Part shown: positions 23,106 to 35,525 of the stretch, piece by piece
Layout: the number at the start of each line of letters is the position of its first letter
How positions within the stretch are numbered: the stretch's first letter is position 1
Source of the DNA: Nymphalis io
Taxonomy: Eukaryota; Arthropoda; Insecta; Lepidoptera; Nymphalidae
Direction: 5' to 3'
DNA: 64,000 bases
NCBI RefSeq assembly: GCF_905147045.1
Contig: NC_065898.1
Coordinates: 2,976,001-3,040,000, forward strand
Translations under genes and position numbers: made by a program
Notes under the pieces: model-generated
Seen by the model: only the letters and a program-made list of their open reading frames with translations
The model's database searches: none
Told to the model about the DNA's origin: nothing

Positions 23106-23544
23106 TTGTCAACTTTTTTATCATCAATACTTTTCTATATTGAATTACCTAAGACCCTATTTTGTAACTATTGTATACTTACTATTTTTTATTTTGAGAG
23201 CAAAACAATTTTTAAGCAAGTTTAAGCAGAATTTCATTAGAGAAAAGAAAGATATGACGTAGAGAGAAAGAGAAAGAGCGCTATACATTACGATGCTGGA
23301 ATAGGAGCTAAAGAGAGTGACGTATACACAATGATACAAAGTGATAGAATAAGATTTTAAGAAGTTTCACATCTACTACGTGTACGTGTAGTGTTGCACA
23401 CGCATTTTTTTCCTTTATGGCCAATGCCCAATCAAACATATGTCAAACAATCAAATAAACATGAATAATTATAAAACAAAATCAAAGACAAAATATTTTT
23501 TATTCAAATAGACATTTATTAATACTTTATATTTTATTTATAAG

Positions 23545-23685
23545 TAAATGTAATTAAAAAATCAGAAAGAAACGTTTTAATCCCAGAGAAATATTTTAAT
23601 ATTAATAGATCTGGTTTAGATTTATAGAAGTAATATAACGGTACCTGTATTTATGTATTTATTTTAAAACAGAAATTATATAAAA
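23545..23685. repeat. Direct repeat B, left copy
   Basis: About 141 bases, nearly identical to 24336-24477. The two copies of B flank the second copy (A') of the duplicated block. Confidence 0.85.
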
Positions 23686-24188
23686 TTTATGGATTACCGA
23701 AATATAAGATTTTTTCATTTTATTTTAAATCGAGATATAAAATCTCGAACGTTTCAAGTTTTTATATAGAGATCATTTTATCTTAGTTTTCGTTTTATCT
23801 CTGTCCCCTAGTCTCTAAATAAAACGATACTTATTATAAAGATATAAAAACCAGACATACATACCAGACAAATAAATAAAAAAGTTTGATAATCACGTCT
23901 TAAATAATAAATATTCACTTACATAGTTTAGGCATACACTATTTATAATCAATTATTTGTTATAGGTATAAGGTATATTTTAATAGACAGATGGGACGGT
24001 GTAAGACATATTTTTATATATATTGAACTTACATGGAAATAGTTTATTTAATTTACTTATGTACTTACCACTGATATTCTCTTGATTTGTCGTATTCTAA
24101 TATGAATGCCAAACTATGAATAAATAGTAGGTACCTATATGTTTAAGGAAATTAAAAGCTAATAATATACACTTCATGCTAATTCCTT

Positions 24189-24234
<46 letters not shown>

Positions 24235-24310
24235 CATCCTATCTTAATACCTTCACTGGTAACAGGAGAACTGATCTCATATTTCGCCCAGAGGATCAGA
24301 ATTGCGATTA
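23682..24310. repeat. Duplicated block, copy A'
   Basis: Second copy of 20777-21344. It carries an (AT)n tract at about 24195-24232 and extra sequence around 23936-23976, and lacks the left arm of the palindrome. It is inserted between direct repeats B. Confidence 0.85.
24195..24232. repeat. (AT)n microsatellite
   Basis: An uninterrupted alternating AT tract inside block A', at a place where block A has only 'aaaaatataaca'. Confidence 0.9.
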
Positions 24311-24335
24311 CCAAGTACTTTTTAATCTTACTAAA

Positions 24336-24477
24336 TAAATGTAATTAAAAAATCAGAAAGAAACGTTTTAATCCCAGACAAATATTTTAATATTAATAGA
24401 TCTGGTTTAGATTTATAGAAGTAATATAACGGTACCTGTATTTATGTATTTATTTTAAAACAGAAATTATGTAAAAT
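24336..24477. repeat. Direct repeat B, right copy
   Basis: Near-identical to 23545-23685, ending in 'acagaaattatgtaaaat'. Confidence 0.85.
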
Positions 24478-25269
24478 ACTTTTTTTACGATTTTAGGTTA
24501 AACGGTACAATAGACGAATGTTGTTCAACACAGGTCCACAAAAACAATAAAAAAAAATATCAGTCGTTGACCCCATAAAGATACGAATACATTATTTAGA
24601 AGTATTGTCATAAAATACATCATTTAATAGTCGGCGAAATTATACATTATAATATTAATTAAAAAAATATATCGTCGGTAGCTTTTGGGTTGTACTAAAT
24701 TTGAGATTATTACTATTGAATCAAGTTATTTTATTTTTTTAATAATTTTTTTATTTTAATTTGGATGTTTATAGTATGTGAGTGTATTTATTTAGAGACA
24801 CCTATGTGACTGATAAAGTAGCCAACATACTCATTAAATTAAATTATATATCAGCGAAGTGTTTTATAAAAAGTTCTTCTAACCATTGTGTATGATAGAT
24901 CACATTAATTTGCTCTTTAAATCTAATTTTTCTAATATGTATTATAAATGTGAAAGTTTGTATGGGGACTTTTTTCATTTGCAATGAAATATCTGAATTA
25001 CGTAATTATAATTATGACCTGGAATAGAATATGTATAAGATACTTTTTTATATATTTTTTATAAAAAGATTGTTGATCAGTCAACCTCACCATGTTTATG
25101 TTAATTTGATCATTCACCCAATTAACACAAAAGAATTAAGGAGATTACTAAGAAAAATGGACTACAAAAGAGGTTGGAAGATTTCAATTTTTCGTTTTCA
25201 ATATTTATTTTACGTTAAGTTTTATGAACGTTATGGTCTTTCAAAAAAACCGGTAAGGTACTTACTAAG

Positions 25270-25440
25270 GAACTTTTAATCAACTTCAAAAAGGAGAAGG
25301 TTCTAAGTTAGGTTGTATTTTATTTTTGTTTATGTTTGTTACATGAGAACTCCGTCATTTATGAACCGATTTGGAGAATTATTTTCAATTCAATTGGATG
25401 GGTATACTTACTTCCGTTTTGGTCCATTTTAAATTTGAAG
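25270..25440 (+). repeat. RTE-like LINE fragment
   Basis: 'atcaacttcaaaaaggagaa' followed by 'gtttatgtttgttacatgag' and 'gaaccgatttggagaatta' is a common lepidopteran RTE sequence. It is diverged here. Confidence 0.55.
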
Positions 25441-25554
25441 AAAAACCCTTAGAGTAAAAATTAGGGATATTCTTTTTACTGGGCCTGAATTTTATTTAAA
25501 GTTGAATATTGGCTTATTAAACCAATATCAACTATATACTAATAATTCAGTCTG

Positions 25555-25705
25555 AATTCTTTTCAGACGTGTCGGATTGCCGTCCCATCGGACTATGAGA
25601 GTTAGGGAATAGAGAGTGTACCTGAGTTTGAGCACACACTTGTGCACTATAACATGTCCCGTGCAGTTGGCTAATCTCTCTAAAATCGGTTTAGAGGACT
25701 AGTAC
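25555..25705 (+). repeat. SINE family 4 fragment
   Basis: 'gtgtcggattgccgtcccat', 'gcacacacttgtgcactata' and 'tctctctaaaatcggt' match 57720-57900 and 61165-61320. Both ends of the family are missing. Confidence 0.7.
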
Positions 25706-25889
25706 ATAATGCCGATTGAGAAATATTAGTAAATCCATTTCTAATAATTTTATTCTTTTTGTACCTTATTTTAGTCTTTATTGTTTTGTAACATTATTTT
25801 ATTCTTTATAATAATTTCAGATTTTATATACACATATTATAGATGATATTATGTGTATCAACCTTAATTGAATGAAAAAATTATTTATT

Positions 25890-26110
25890 AACTGGTGCTT
25901 AGGGCTTTGTGCAAGCCCGTCTGGGTAGGTACCACCCACTCATCAGATATTCAACCGCAAAACAGCAGCAGCAGTACTTGTTATTGGTGTTATTGGCGCA
26001 GTGGCGATGTAAGCGATGATTAACATTTATTACAATGCCAATGTCTATGGGCGTTGGTGACCACTTATCCTCAGGTAGCTTATATGCTCGTCCGTTTTTT
26101 TTTTATAGAA
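25890..26110 (-). repeat. SINE family 1 copy, minus orientation
   Basis: Starts 'gggctttgtgcaagcccgtc' and ends 'atatgctcgtccg' followed by a T-run; the middle includes 'caatgtctatgggcgttggt'. Confidence 0.8.
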
Positions 26111-26299
26111 TTTGTAGTCTATAAACAAAACATAATATAAACTTGTAACACTAGTCAAAATTGTCATGTGACGACAGATAATAATGTCAATGTCAAGAAT
26201 TAGTTGTCTTACGTTACGATTACAAGAAAACTGCAATAAACCATCATTCTGTCTCTTCTATGATTGGTTGAAAAATTAATCGACTTTAATTTCTACCAA

Positions 26300-26468
26300 T
26301 CGAATAACATAACAAAGTTTTGGTTTATGAAATCGAGAAAAATCAGAATATTTTTGTGCTAAGTAATGAAGTAACTATTTTAGATTAGAACAAATTATTA
26401 AAAATAAGTAACATAAAATAAATGCATTATTTTAATATTTGAGTTAGTTTTTGTGTGTCGTCCTACAG
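26300..26468 (+). promoter_or_regulatory. CCDC47: Probable CCDC47 promoter and 5' non-coding exon
   Basis: The coding ATG at 27302 lies only 8 bases after a good 3' splice site (tttatttcag, ending at 27294), so the transcript probably has an upstream non-coding exon. The best matching donor is ACAG|GTAAAT, with exon end at 26468. The exon start and promoter within the preceding ~170 bases are inferred and no TATA box was identified. Confidence 0.35.
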
Positions 26469-27301
26469 GTAAATATTTACGATTAAAATAACTAAAAAGT
26501 GATACAGAATTAAATGTAAATGACATTGAAATACAATTTTGTGGTTATCTTCATATCGTATTATATATAAAATAATGATGACATGACTTATATGTAAAAT
26601 TTTGCTGTCTTTAATTACAACTTATTTCTTTCCCCATAAAATATATCGCCGTTCAATCCTTCTAACGAAAGATATGTAAATAGGTCAGTTAAGTACTAGA
26701 TCAGTGAAGCCCTTAATTTGGTGTGGAAACCTTATATATAATGAGTATTATGAGATAAATCACTTCGCCTTGTGACTTTTGTCTCATTATATTCTTAAAA
26801 TAACTTTGAAACCTTGAACCAGTTCAACATAAATAAATCAAATTTATTTTGTTTCTACAATTTTTTTATTACAAATATACATATTAAGTGATAACATATT
26901 GTAATTTATAAATATTTAAAGTAAAAATATATTTGTTCTCTTGAAAACCTTATCTGATCAACCTATTGTTTTACCAAAACCTTGTTACAAGATAAATATG
27001 ATCTATTGAGATTAATTTAGTCCACATACACATAAATGTATGTAGGTATGAATGAATTATTTTCGTAGAATAAACAGAAAAAATGGATACATACATATCT
27101 GTACAGATATTATCAAATAAAAGCATATAATTAGTGTCAGTTTATTCTTAAATCCTCATATTATTTAATAATCTATGCTTGTAAATATATTTTTACAATC
27201 CAAATATTTAATAATTCACAATTAATATATAAAATTAATTAAATACCTATATTTTTCATTAGTTAATAGTAATTTAAAATAATATTTATTTCAGGTTGAA
27301 G

Positions 27302-30300
27302 ATGCGTATATTTGTATTCTCCATATCACTGCTATTATGCAGTGTTTATGTGTCTCAGGCTTATGAGGATGCAATACTAGAGGATGATGATTTCGCTGAA
27401 TTTGAACAATTTGAAGTCGAAGAGGAAACTCCGTCCAATGGTAATATATCTTAATTAAGAAAACACCATTTTTATTGCAAAAATTAATAATGATAATTTC
27501 TCTTCTTGGTTTGTTTTTCCATTTGAAATATATTATTTATATGCTTTTTCTGTAAATGTAGTTTAAGAGTAAATAACTGTCTGGCTCGAGTGAATACTGC
27601 ATCCAACAAGAATAAATAACTTTCATTTTAGAACAATTTCATATTTATTCTATACTTTTAAGTAGCACATTAAACAATTATCAAACCTCTTTGCTTAAAT
27701 AATTTCAATAAAATGTTATTATTTAATTTTCTGTTTCAGATTACATTGAAGAACAAGTGCCAGTTATGAAGGCAAAACAGAATGTGAATAAGGAACAGTT
27801 TGAAACAAATATTGATGCAGACGATATAGTTGTTGAGGTAAACTTTAAAGGATACATTTTAATTTTGGAAAGTAGAAATTTTCAAAATCCCCTAATCGCA
27901 ATATTTCTAAGAAACTAAAAAATCAACCCATACCATTTTATTTACACTCGAAGTAAATGAATCAAAGAACTAAAGGAAATAAAAAACTGAGTGTACAAAA
28001 CTACTTATGACCTTTTATATATAGTTTTATTATGATACGATTCGACAAGCAATTAATGATTTCTTTAAATAACATTATATGATAGTAGTTTGTTATTACT
28101 GATATCATACATTAGAATATTATTTTCTTTATGTTGTAATTAATATGTTTTTTTTCTTTGTCGTTCCCTCACTATTGAGAATCGTGACTATATATGATTT
28201 GTCTCCATTTGCTTCTGTCTTACGCCAGTTCAATAGTTCGTTGTAGAGTTGCTATTGTCTCCTGATACCTCTACAATGTTTTTACACCATTGTATTGGTA
28301 TTCGGCGCCTGGGGCTCATCTCCTGCAATAATATGTTTAATAATATGAATATTACAGAATCACGTATATTGAACTAGGTAGCAAACACATTTTCACATCG
28401 TGCTCCTACATACCCATTATTTAATATTTTGAAACAAAAAATATAAAATAGTGATAAGCCCATTATATAACAGTAATTAATGTAAAAAAAATGTATTTCT
28501 AATAAATAACCATGCTTAAGACCATCTTTTATTAAAAAATAAATCAAAAATATATTAAAACCTATATGTATTTCTCAGGATGAAGATAATGAATTTGAGC
28601 ATTTGCAAGATCCCGAAGAGTTTGAAGGTTTTCAGGACACAACGCCTCGCACTGCCGAACAACCAAAAATTACTATCTCTCAGGTGCGTTTTTTATGGCT
28701 TTATATAGTTTTAGTATTTATAGATGTCTATTACTATGTATCTTCTTTTAACAATGAAAGTAGAAAGAGTTTGTATAAATAAAAAAGAACGTAAAGTAAT
28801 TACAAATACAGCCTGTAATTGTCCCACTGCTGGGACTCTTTTTAAATAATAATAAATTAAGGAGACGAATTGGAGCTTATTCTTATCTTATCTCATGCTG
28901 TGCGTACGTGGGTCGGTGAATGCTCACGTGACAGATTTTCATCCAAAACCTGCAGGTTTCAAAATGCTTTCATTCATCTCCGAGCGCGAGATGTGTATAA
29001 ATACATATTTAGCACTTGGTTTGAACCCACAATCTTTGGTGTTCTAAGCACTAGACTATCTCGGCGCTTCTTTGCGGTTGGTGTAAGACTTCTATAAAAA
29101 CAAATGCAATTCACAGTATGCAAAAATAGTGTAAGGTTTTCTCTGATTGATTAAATGTATTTTGATCTACAGGTGCCAATAATGATTCGACCAAGATGGG
29201 ACGCATATTGGCTAGAAGGAATCCTATGCTGTTTGCTCGCAGCGTACGCACTCGCGTACGTAATCGGACGCGCCAAGAATACCGCCATAGCGACCAACTT
29301 TCTCAAGTTACATAGACCACTTTTGGATGAAAACTTTACTTTAGTCGGTGAGAAATATAAATATATTAACATTTAATATTAATTATAAATATATGAAGAC
29401 AATGCAAGGAAGGATTACAGACCTCCTGATAGTATGTGATCAAGTGGTCACTATTGCCAATAGACCCTGGCAGCGTATCATGGATCTAAGATATGTATGT
29501 CCAATGTGTGACACTACTACACACTAACTCACTATTTAAATTGGAACAAAGGAATACAAAGTTTTATTCTTTAGTGGTAGAATAATCGGTGAGTGGTATC
29601 AACCCAGTAGAGCTTGCACAATGTTGTACTACGAGAAAAATCTGGCTGAATTTGTCCTGTCTGTATATACCAATACCAAATATCGTGGTGATCGATTGAA
29701 TATAAATGTTATAGTATATAAATATTTCGCAAGGTAGTCGGTCAAACGGTGTCGAACTGTATTCACTTTATATACACAATGATAAAGGATGGTATGTGTC
29801 GCAGGCGAGACGGGGCTGGACGTGGTGTCGGTGGACGAGCGCGGCTGGCGGCGCGAGGCGGAGCACTGCTTCACCATGTGGTGCAGCGGCCGACAGTGCT
29901 GCGAGGGGATGCTGCTCACGCTCAAACTGATCAAGGTCAGCCGCAGCACATACGACCGCTAGCACGTGGTTATATTGTAAAAGTCTTATAACCCAATGAT
30001 CAATTCCAATACCGAGTGGCCAAGATGGAGTGATCTTGACATAGAGACACGAGTGACACTTAACATAGAAGTAGTTTTTGATTTATCTTCTATAATCAAA
30101 TCTGTATTGGTCAATAGACAAACGAGCTACTAATGTTTTGATATGTTTTCATTAAAAATAAGTAAACGGAATACTTATTTAAATTTAAAATAAATATTAT
30201 TTATTTGAGAATAAATAAATAAAATTAATCAAAATATCAATTTATAGTTTTAATTTTAAAATAAAAAATATATAATGAAAAAAAATTAAAAGGTAATTTT

Positions 30301-33293
30301 ATTTATTAATATATTTGTCATTTACAGCGTCAAGACTTAGTCCACGTGCTACTGGGTGTAGTTAAACCAACTCCAGACACGTTACTCATTCGTGTGGAAC
30401 TCGGTAAAGACGACTGCGATCCGTTCGTTCTCTGCATCGCGCAGAAGAAGATCGCCACGCGCCTCGCAAAGGATATGCAGGACTTGGTAAATATTAAAAA
30501 AAAAAATATCTTTTTTTATAAGAACTCGATTACGCCTGACGTCCGAGGTAATTAAGGGTTGTTTTTAAAATTAAAAACGATTCCGCATTAATTAGGCTGG
30601 AAATTTTGGGCTAAAATATTCTGCTTAATGCTTGTTTTTTTTTTAAAACGATTGCTAACTCGAATGAAAAATTTTCGAGGATTCTTCAACCAATATTGAA
30701 TTGCCATTTTCAGATTATGTAGACTATATATATCGATAATATTTACGTTACTCACACTGGATTGTTCCGCCAGAGCATGTTCTGCCCCGAGCGGCGCGCG
30801 GGCGACAAGCACGGGCTGCCGGCGGCGCTGGGCGTGCTGTCGGAGTGCGCGGAGGCCACGGCCGCCGTGCTGGACGCGCGCGTCACGGCCGCGCTCGCGC
30901 AGTACCACGCGCACGTGCAGTACATACACGTGTCCGACCGCTACTGCGGGCCCAAGCAGATGGAGTGAGTGCGGACTGGCCGCTCGATCCTTTTTCTTTA
31001 TTTTATTTTTTTATAGGCGGACGAGCATATAGGCCACCTGATGGTAAGTGGTCACCGACGCCCATAGACATTGGCATTGTAAGAAATGTTAGCCATCGCT
31101 TACATCACCAATGCGCCGCCAACCTTGGGAAGTAAGATGTTATGAGGACATGACATGTGCCTGTAATTACACTGGCTCACTCACCCTTCAAACCGGAACA
31201 CAACAATACCAACTACTGCCGTTTTTCGGTAGACTATCACATGATCCTATTTAAATACTTTAAATCCCGGAATCTATTTTCTTATATATCGCTTATAATA
31301 ATATTAGGATTTCAAAATGTTTGTATATCTGTTACAACACTTTCGTCGATGTCTCCATATTAGTGACTGTAATTAATTCTGTTTTGGCCAACAGATGTCA
31401 TAAATCCCGTATCTGATTGCTTTTTAAAGTTTAAATTTTATTCGACAGAGAAACCGTACCCACGAAACCACCGGATACGGAACGAGTGATGCTAGTCAGT
31501 CTCGCGTTGGGCCCCGACGGTGGTGGGGACGAAATTCGCCCCTTGCTGCTGTTGGTGTTCTATCTGCTGGATAAAATCAAACGGCTTCGTTTAAGTAAAG
31601 AGGTAGGTCATTTCTTGAATTAAGTCTTTATTGGAATGAAGTTCTTTTACGCGGCTCACAATAGAGTGAAATAGCAGTGATCCAAGGTCATGTCACAAAC
31701 GAAATAACGTTCATACCGGGCCTTTTTTTAACGCTGGAAAAACGTATTACGCGGTTCCCCCACGGGAACAGGGTATGTGGGGCTCGCCGGTTTCCAAGGC
31801 GTCGAAATACCCACTGAAAAACCAGCGATACCCTTTCCGTCTTGACGAGGAGCGTCAAGGGATCGCTTTCGCATGCTACCGTGACGCTCTGACGGGTTTA
31901 TACCGAGCCTACCAAATGTTCCTATGAGCCTACCAAACGATAAAGCGTGAACTGTATAGTGCGCCTACCATTTTATTATTAATTAAGTTAAATATTTAAA
32001 TATAATATAATACTGAGATACTTACCTAACATTTTAGAAAATAAAAATATAAAACCATATGAGGACCAATAGTGCTACGGCTTACGAGCCGCACGCCAGT
32101 CCCAGGTTCGAACCTTGGGCTTATGTCACAATTCCCATCATAAACTTTGTTTAATTGTAGGGGTAAATTACTAAAATAATATTAAAACTTAAAATGAGGG
32201 TTGCTATTATTATAAAAAAATGTTAATTGAATTTAAAATTTTAAATCGTTTCTTTATCTTTGATTCGAGAGAGTTGTAAAGAGGAGCTGTTTGGTGTGAC
32301 AAAAATACAGTAATATAATCAGTTAAAATCACATTATAAAACACGTTTTGAGACGAGAAAATATCGCAAAGAACTTCGTTCTTGACGAGCGTCTCCCGAC
32401 CGCATATTCAATACAATACAATATTAAAGCTTATTTAATAATATAATATAAATAAGGTAAACTAGATAATTTTTCATTTTAACTTTACTTAGCACGTTAG
32501 CTATAAAATATAAAGCGTCTTTGATAAGAAGTAATATTATTAAGTGCTAAGAAACTAATAACAAGTGTCCGTACATCAGGCTCTAGCGAAATGCGAGAAG
32601 CGTCGCGTGAAGGCGACGGAGGCGTGGGTGCGCGGCACGCACGCGGCGCGGCAGGAGCAGGCCGCGCAGCGCCGGGAGGAGAAGCGCAAGCAGGAGAAGG
32701 AGCGCATACTGGCGGTCAGTAGCAAGAGGCACTGCAGGCTGCACCCACACTCCCGTCCGATGGGACCGGAGGGGCAAGCTTTACGTTTCCGAGACAGGAT
32801 TAAACGTAACACTACCGACTGCTATTGAGAATTCATTCCTTGATAGAAAAATCAAGAACTTTTTTTGGATGGAAAATTTTTATTTACAGTTGGATCTTTC
32901 TGCACAAATATTTAGAACTAGTTAGAAGTTTCAATAGTTAATTAGCTCTATGGTCCGCTTAACAAAGTGAAAGTCTCAGGTTCGATCTGAATTCTTTGGC
33001 GATATTTTTTTTCTTAACTGGATGTAATAATTCCTTAGTTTAATCTACAAAAATATTAGGTCCTGCCTGCCTGCCTAGATAAAAAAAATAAATGTTCATA
33101 GTTTATTTTGAATAGATATATTCCTTTATATTTTTTCAATAGTGTATGGGTATTAATCACATTCATAAATAGGTATGTTGTGTTGCAGGAAGATGATCCA
33201 GAGAAGCAGCGGCGTTGGGAGTTAAAGGAGCAGAAGCGTCAACAAAAACGTAAAGCCCCAAAAATGAAGCAACTAAAAGTGAAGGCGCTGTAA
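27302..33293 (+). CDS. CCDC47: CCDC47 orthologue (PAT complex subunit, ER translocon), 10 exons, 463 aa
   Basis: Exons: 27302-27440, 27740-27837, 28579-28683, 29173-29347, 29805-29935, 30328-30486, 30774-30964, 31449-31602, 32580-32714 and 33189-33293. All introns are GT-AG and phase is kept throughout. Residues 1-20 are a signal peptide, followed by an acidic luminal region (21 to about 114) rich in Asp and Glu. One membrane span lies at about 128-146 (GILCCLLAAYALAYVIG). The cytosolic DUF1682-type domain follows, with the family marks MWCSGRQCCEGML (240-252), RQDLVHVLL, MQDL and CGPKQM, then a basic, Glu-rich coiled coil ending MKQLKVKAL. Vertebrate CCDC47 is 483 aa and shares this order. 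With Asterix it helps insert multipass proteins at the ER. Exons 5, 7 and 9 are extremely GC-rich while the introns are AT-rich. Confidence 0.95.
28190..28325 (-). repeat. RTE-like LINE coding tail in CCDC47 intron 2 (weak)
   Basis: The minus strand translates to a stretch reading RRRIPIQWCKNIVEVSGDN, resembling the C-terminal 'RW.DDI...AG' motif of RTE-type LINE proteins. It is short and diverged. Confidence 0.4.
28808..29075 (-). repeat. SINE family 2 copy in CCDC47 intron 3
   Basis: Minus orientation. 'gcctgtaattgtcccactgc', 'cctgcaggtttcaaaat', 'ttgaacccacaatctttggt' and 'actagactatctcggc' follow the family order, with the tRNA B box (GGTTCAAACC-like) near 29020. Confidence 0.7.
29395..29640 (+). 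repeat. Diverged SINE family 1 copy in CCDC47 intron 4
   Basis: Retains 'aatgtgtgacactactacac', 'actcactatttaaattggaa' and a terminal 'agtggtatcaacccagtaga'. Confidence 0.6.
31010..31235 (+). repeat. SINE family 1 copy in CCDC47 intron 7
   Basis: A well-preserved copy: 'ggcggacgagcatataggcc', 'cgcccatagacattggcatt', 'cactggctcactcacccttc' and 'cggaacacaacaatacca'. It is truncated at the 3' end. Confidence 0.85.
31713..31910 (-). mobile_element. R1-like LINE 3' end fragment with target duplications (CCDC47 intron 8)
   Basis: The 31724-31899 core matches the 3' UTR at 1130-1320 (compare 'aaaaccagcgatacccttt'). It starts with a T-run (minus-strand poly(A)) and is flanked by ataccgggcct (31713-31723) and ataccgagcct (31900-31910), a target duplication with one mismatch. 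Strongly 5'-truncated, with no coding sequence. Confidence 0.8.
32065..32130 (+). repeat. tRNA-like SINE head remnant in CCDC47 intron 8
   Basis: 'agtgctacggcttacgagcc' followed by a perfect B box, 'caggttcgaaccttggg', recalls a tRNA head. It lacks an acceptor stem, so it is read as a SINE remnant and not a tRNA gene. Confidence 0.4.
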
Positions 33294-33375
33294 ATCAGCA
33301 ATACTCAAATGCAATAATTATTTAAAAAATATTTTTTTGTTACTTATCCCTAAGTGTTGAATCTACAGTCTTGTG

Positions 33376-33381
33376 AATAAA
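33376..33381 (+). terminator. CCDC47: Poly(A) signal of CCDC47
   Basis: AATAAA, 83 bases after the stop codon, is the first signal downstream. Confidence 0.65.
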
Positions 33382-33679
33382 TAATATCTGTATACAACTG
33401 GAAATGTTTTATTTTATACATAACCAGCTAACGTTCGACTCGCGTTGTTTCGTCGAGCGTATACGAAACAAATAAGGATTTTTTTAAATGTATAGTCTGG
33501 TATATATTTTGACGCCAACACATTTTAACACAATTCTATTAAATTCTACACCCAAACCTTTAAAATGCATAATTATTGTAACTATAATATATAGTGACGT
33601 TGAGTTTCTTTCGACGGTTTTTTTCAGGTCATTTCTGTCATTCAAATGTATAATGCTTCTAATATTCTATATTGAATAA

Positions 33680-33950
33680 TTATACCTTCTCTGCCTTTTT
33701 GAGGAGAAGGTTTGGAGCTTATTCCATCTACTCTTATCATAGCTTATTACTCCAATACGGGTTGATAGAATACACATGGGGTAGAATTTCAATGAAATTA
33801 GACATTTGCAGGTTTCCTCACGATGTTTCCCTTCACCGTAAAGCACGAGATGTGCTTAATTTGTGTTTTGTGTGTTGTGTAATGCCCGGTTTGAACCCGT
33901 GATCATCGTTTAAGATTCACGCGTTCTTACCACTGGGCCATCTCGGCTCA
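33680..33950 (-). repeat. SINE family 2 copy, minus orientation
   Basis: 'tttgaggagaaggtttggag', 'tgcaggtttcctcacgatgt' and 'ccactgggccatctcggct' match 43436-43735. The minus-strand head carries A and B boxes (TAAGAACGCGTG; GGTTCAAACCGGG). Confidence 0.85.
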
Positions 33951-34189
33951 GTAAAATAATATACTTATCGTTTTTGTGATATTTATAATTTTTAATGGCT
34001 TGGATTTTATATAACATAATTTCGAAAAATGTACCATTATTGTGGATGTCCTTAACGTCTTGTGACACAGAAAGCGGAACCGCATCACTTTGCGAATTAA
34101 ATTATTGTTTTTGTTTTAGATATCCCATATCTGAATTGTCGTAATATTTTATGTTTAATTTCTATATTTATAAGTGTATATATATATTT

Positions 34190-34345
34190 TATATTTGCTG
34201 GTAAGGCAAATGACTACTCCACCTGATGGTAAGTGTTAGTAGAGTCCAAACGCGCTGACGGCCAGTACAGTCGGGAAGAATGTTTTGCACTAGCCGCCCC
34301 CGCTTTGCCGGCCCGCAAGATGCCTCTTCACGCTTGGTTTGCAGG
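34190..34345 (-). repeat. Repeat family 5 (LINE 3' end), first copy
   Basis: 'ctccacctgatggtaagtg', 'agtagagtccaaacgcg', 'cggccagtacag' and 'ccggcccgcaagatg' recur at 53088-53248. Position and orientation beside the RT debris suggest it is the 3' end of that LINE or a SINE using it. Confidence 0.65.
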
Positions 34346-34480
34346 AACCAATCAACCAAACCAAAAAAAAAATAGGAAAAAAAGGAAGGAAAGGTTTGAA
34401 GGGTTGTATGAGCGACAAAGAAAGGAGTTGGCAAATTTCTTTGTGCGCGATGGAATTTATGTTACAGTTAGGCCATGACA

Positions 34481-35525
34481 TCAAGAGCCAGCACGCGTAG
34501 ATTTATGAAGGAAGGGCCAAGCAGGAATTAGAGAAAATAATTCCTCAGAGCACTCGCCGTGACACAATCGATAGAAAGCGCTCAGCGCTGCTATCTCTCG
34601 ACGCAATTGTGAAGGCTCGAGGGTGTTTGTGACCTTTGCGTCCTCAATAATGCGAACCGCACGTCGCTGCAACCGATCCAAGGCCCCGATTAGGTACTAA
34701 GCGGAGCCATCCCAAAGGTATGAGCAATATTCAACGCAAGACCGTACCCGTGTTTTGTACAACAGGCACAGTTGTTGTGGCGTAAAAAAACGCAGTACCT
34801 TGTTCAGAACTCTGAGTTTCCGCGAAGCTGTTTTTATAACAGTCTCGATGTAATCCCTTGGACTAAGGTTGCACCGAACGCCAATCCCCAGCATGACAAT
34901 TTTGCTTTGTATCTCCAGCGTAGTGCCACAGACGGAGGGAAGAGGGGAAAATTGTGACTTTTTCGCTGTGAGAGCGCATACCTGTTTTCTTGGCATTAAA
35001 CTAAACAAGATTATCAGAACCCCATTTGGCGATGAGCTCTAACGTCCTATCGAGTTCAATTACAAGATTCTCCTGCCTCTCCTCAGTTTCCGCTCGCCCA
35101 GCCACTGCGCGTCCGTGGTATCCATGCCCTGTACTATCGTCTACATAGCAATGTATGTTCCCAAGAGTGAGCATATCATTGATATGCAAAAGCAAGAGTG
35201 CGGGAGATAGCACAGATCCCTGGGGGAGCCCAGCATTCACTACATAGAATTGTGAAGCGCAACCATCAACTAAGACACGGAGGCTACGCTTATGCAGAAA
35301 GCTGGCTATCCAGGTGCAGAGCTGAACTGCCTGTTCACTGGGCCGTATGCCGGCAGCTTGGAGAGAAGACTTCTGTGCCAGACCCTGTTTAAAGCCTTGG
35401 AGATATTGAGGCTGACAGCCAACGATTCACCATGCTTGTTGATAGATTCACCCTAGAGGTGTGTTACGTACGCTAGAAGATCATCTGTGAACTGTTTTGG
35501 TTGAAACTCATACTGAATACCATGT
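34481..35525 (-). mobile_element. Decayed Jockey-type LINE (RT and C-terminal remnants)
   Basis: Minus-strand pieces in order are: an RT segment near 35380-35440 reading SLNISKALNRVWH; 35001-35240 with GLPQGSVLSPALLLLHINDM and the catalytic box YVDDS; 34697-35008 (KVLRFFTPQQLCLLYKTRV, then SCVEYCSYLWDGS); and 34481-34681 (MDRLQRRAVRII). These are standard motifs of insect Jockey-like elements. Frame breaks between the pieces show it is inactive. Confidence 0.85.

Noticed and set aside
25031..25279. 82-codon plus-strand ORF
   Set aside because: AT-rich low-complexity residues that run into an RTE-like LINE fragment; no family features.
32065..32130. tRNA-like B box considered as a tRNA gene
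   Set aside because: No acceptor-stem pairing or complete cloverleaf was found; a SINE remnant is more likely. The same applies to the heads of SINE families 2, 3 and 4.
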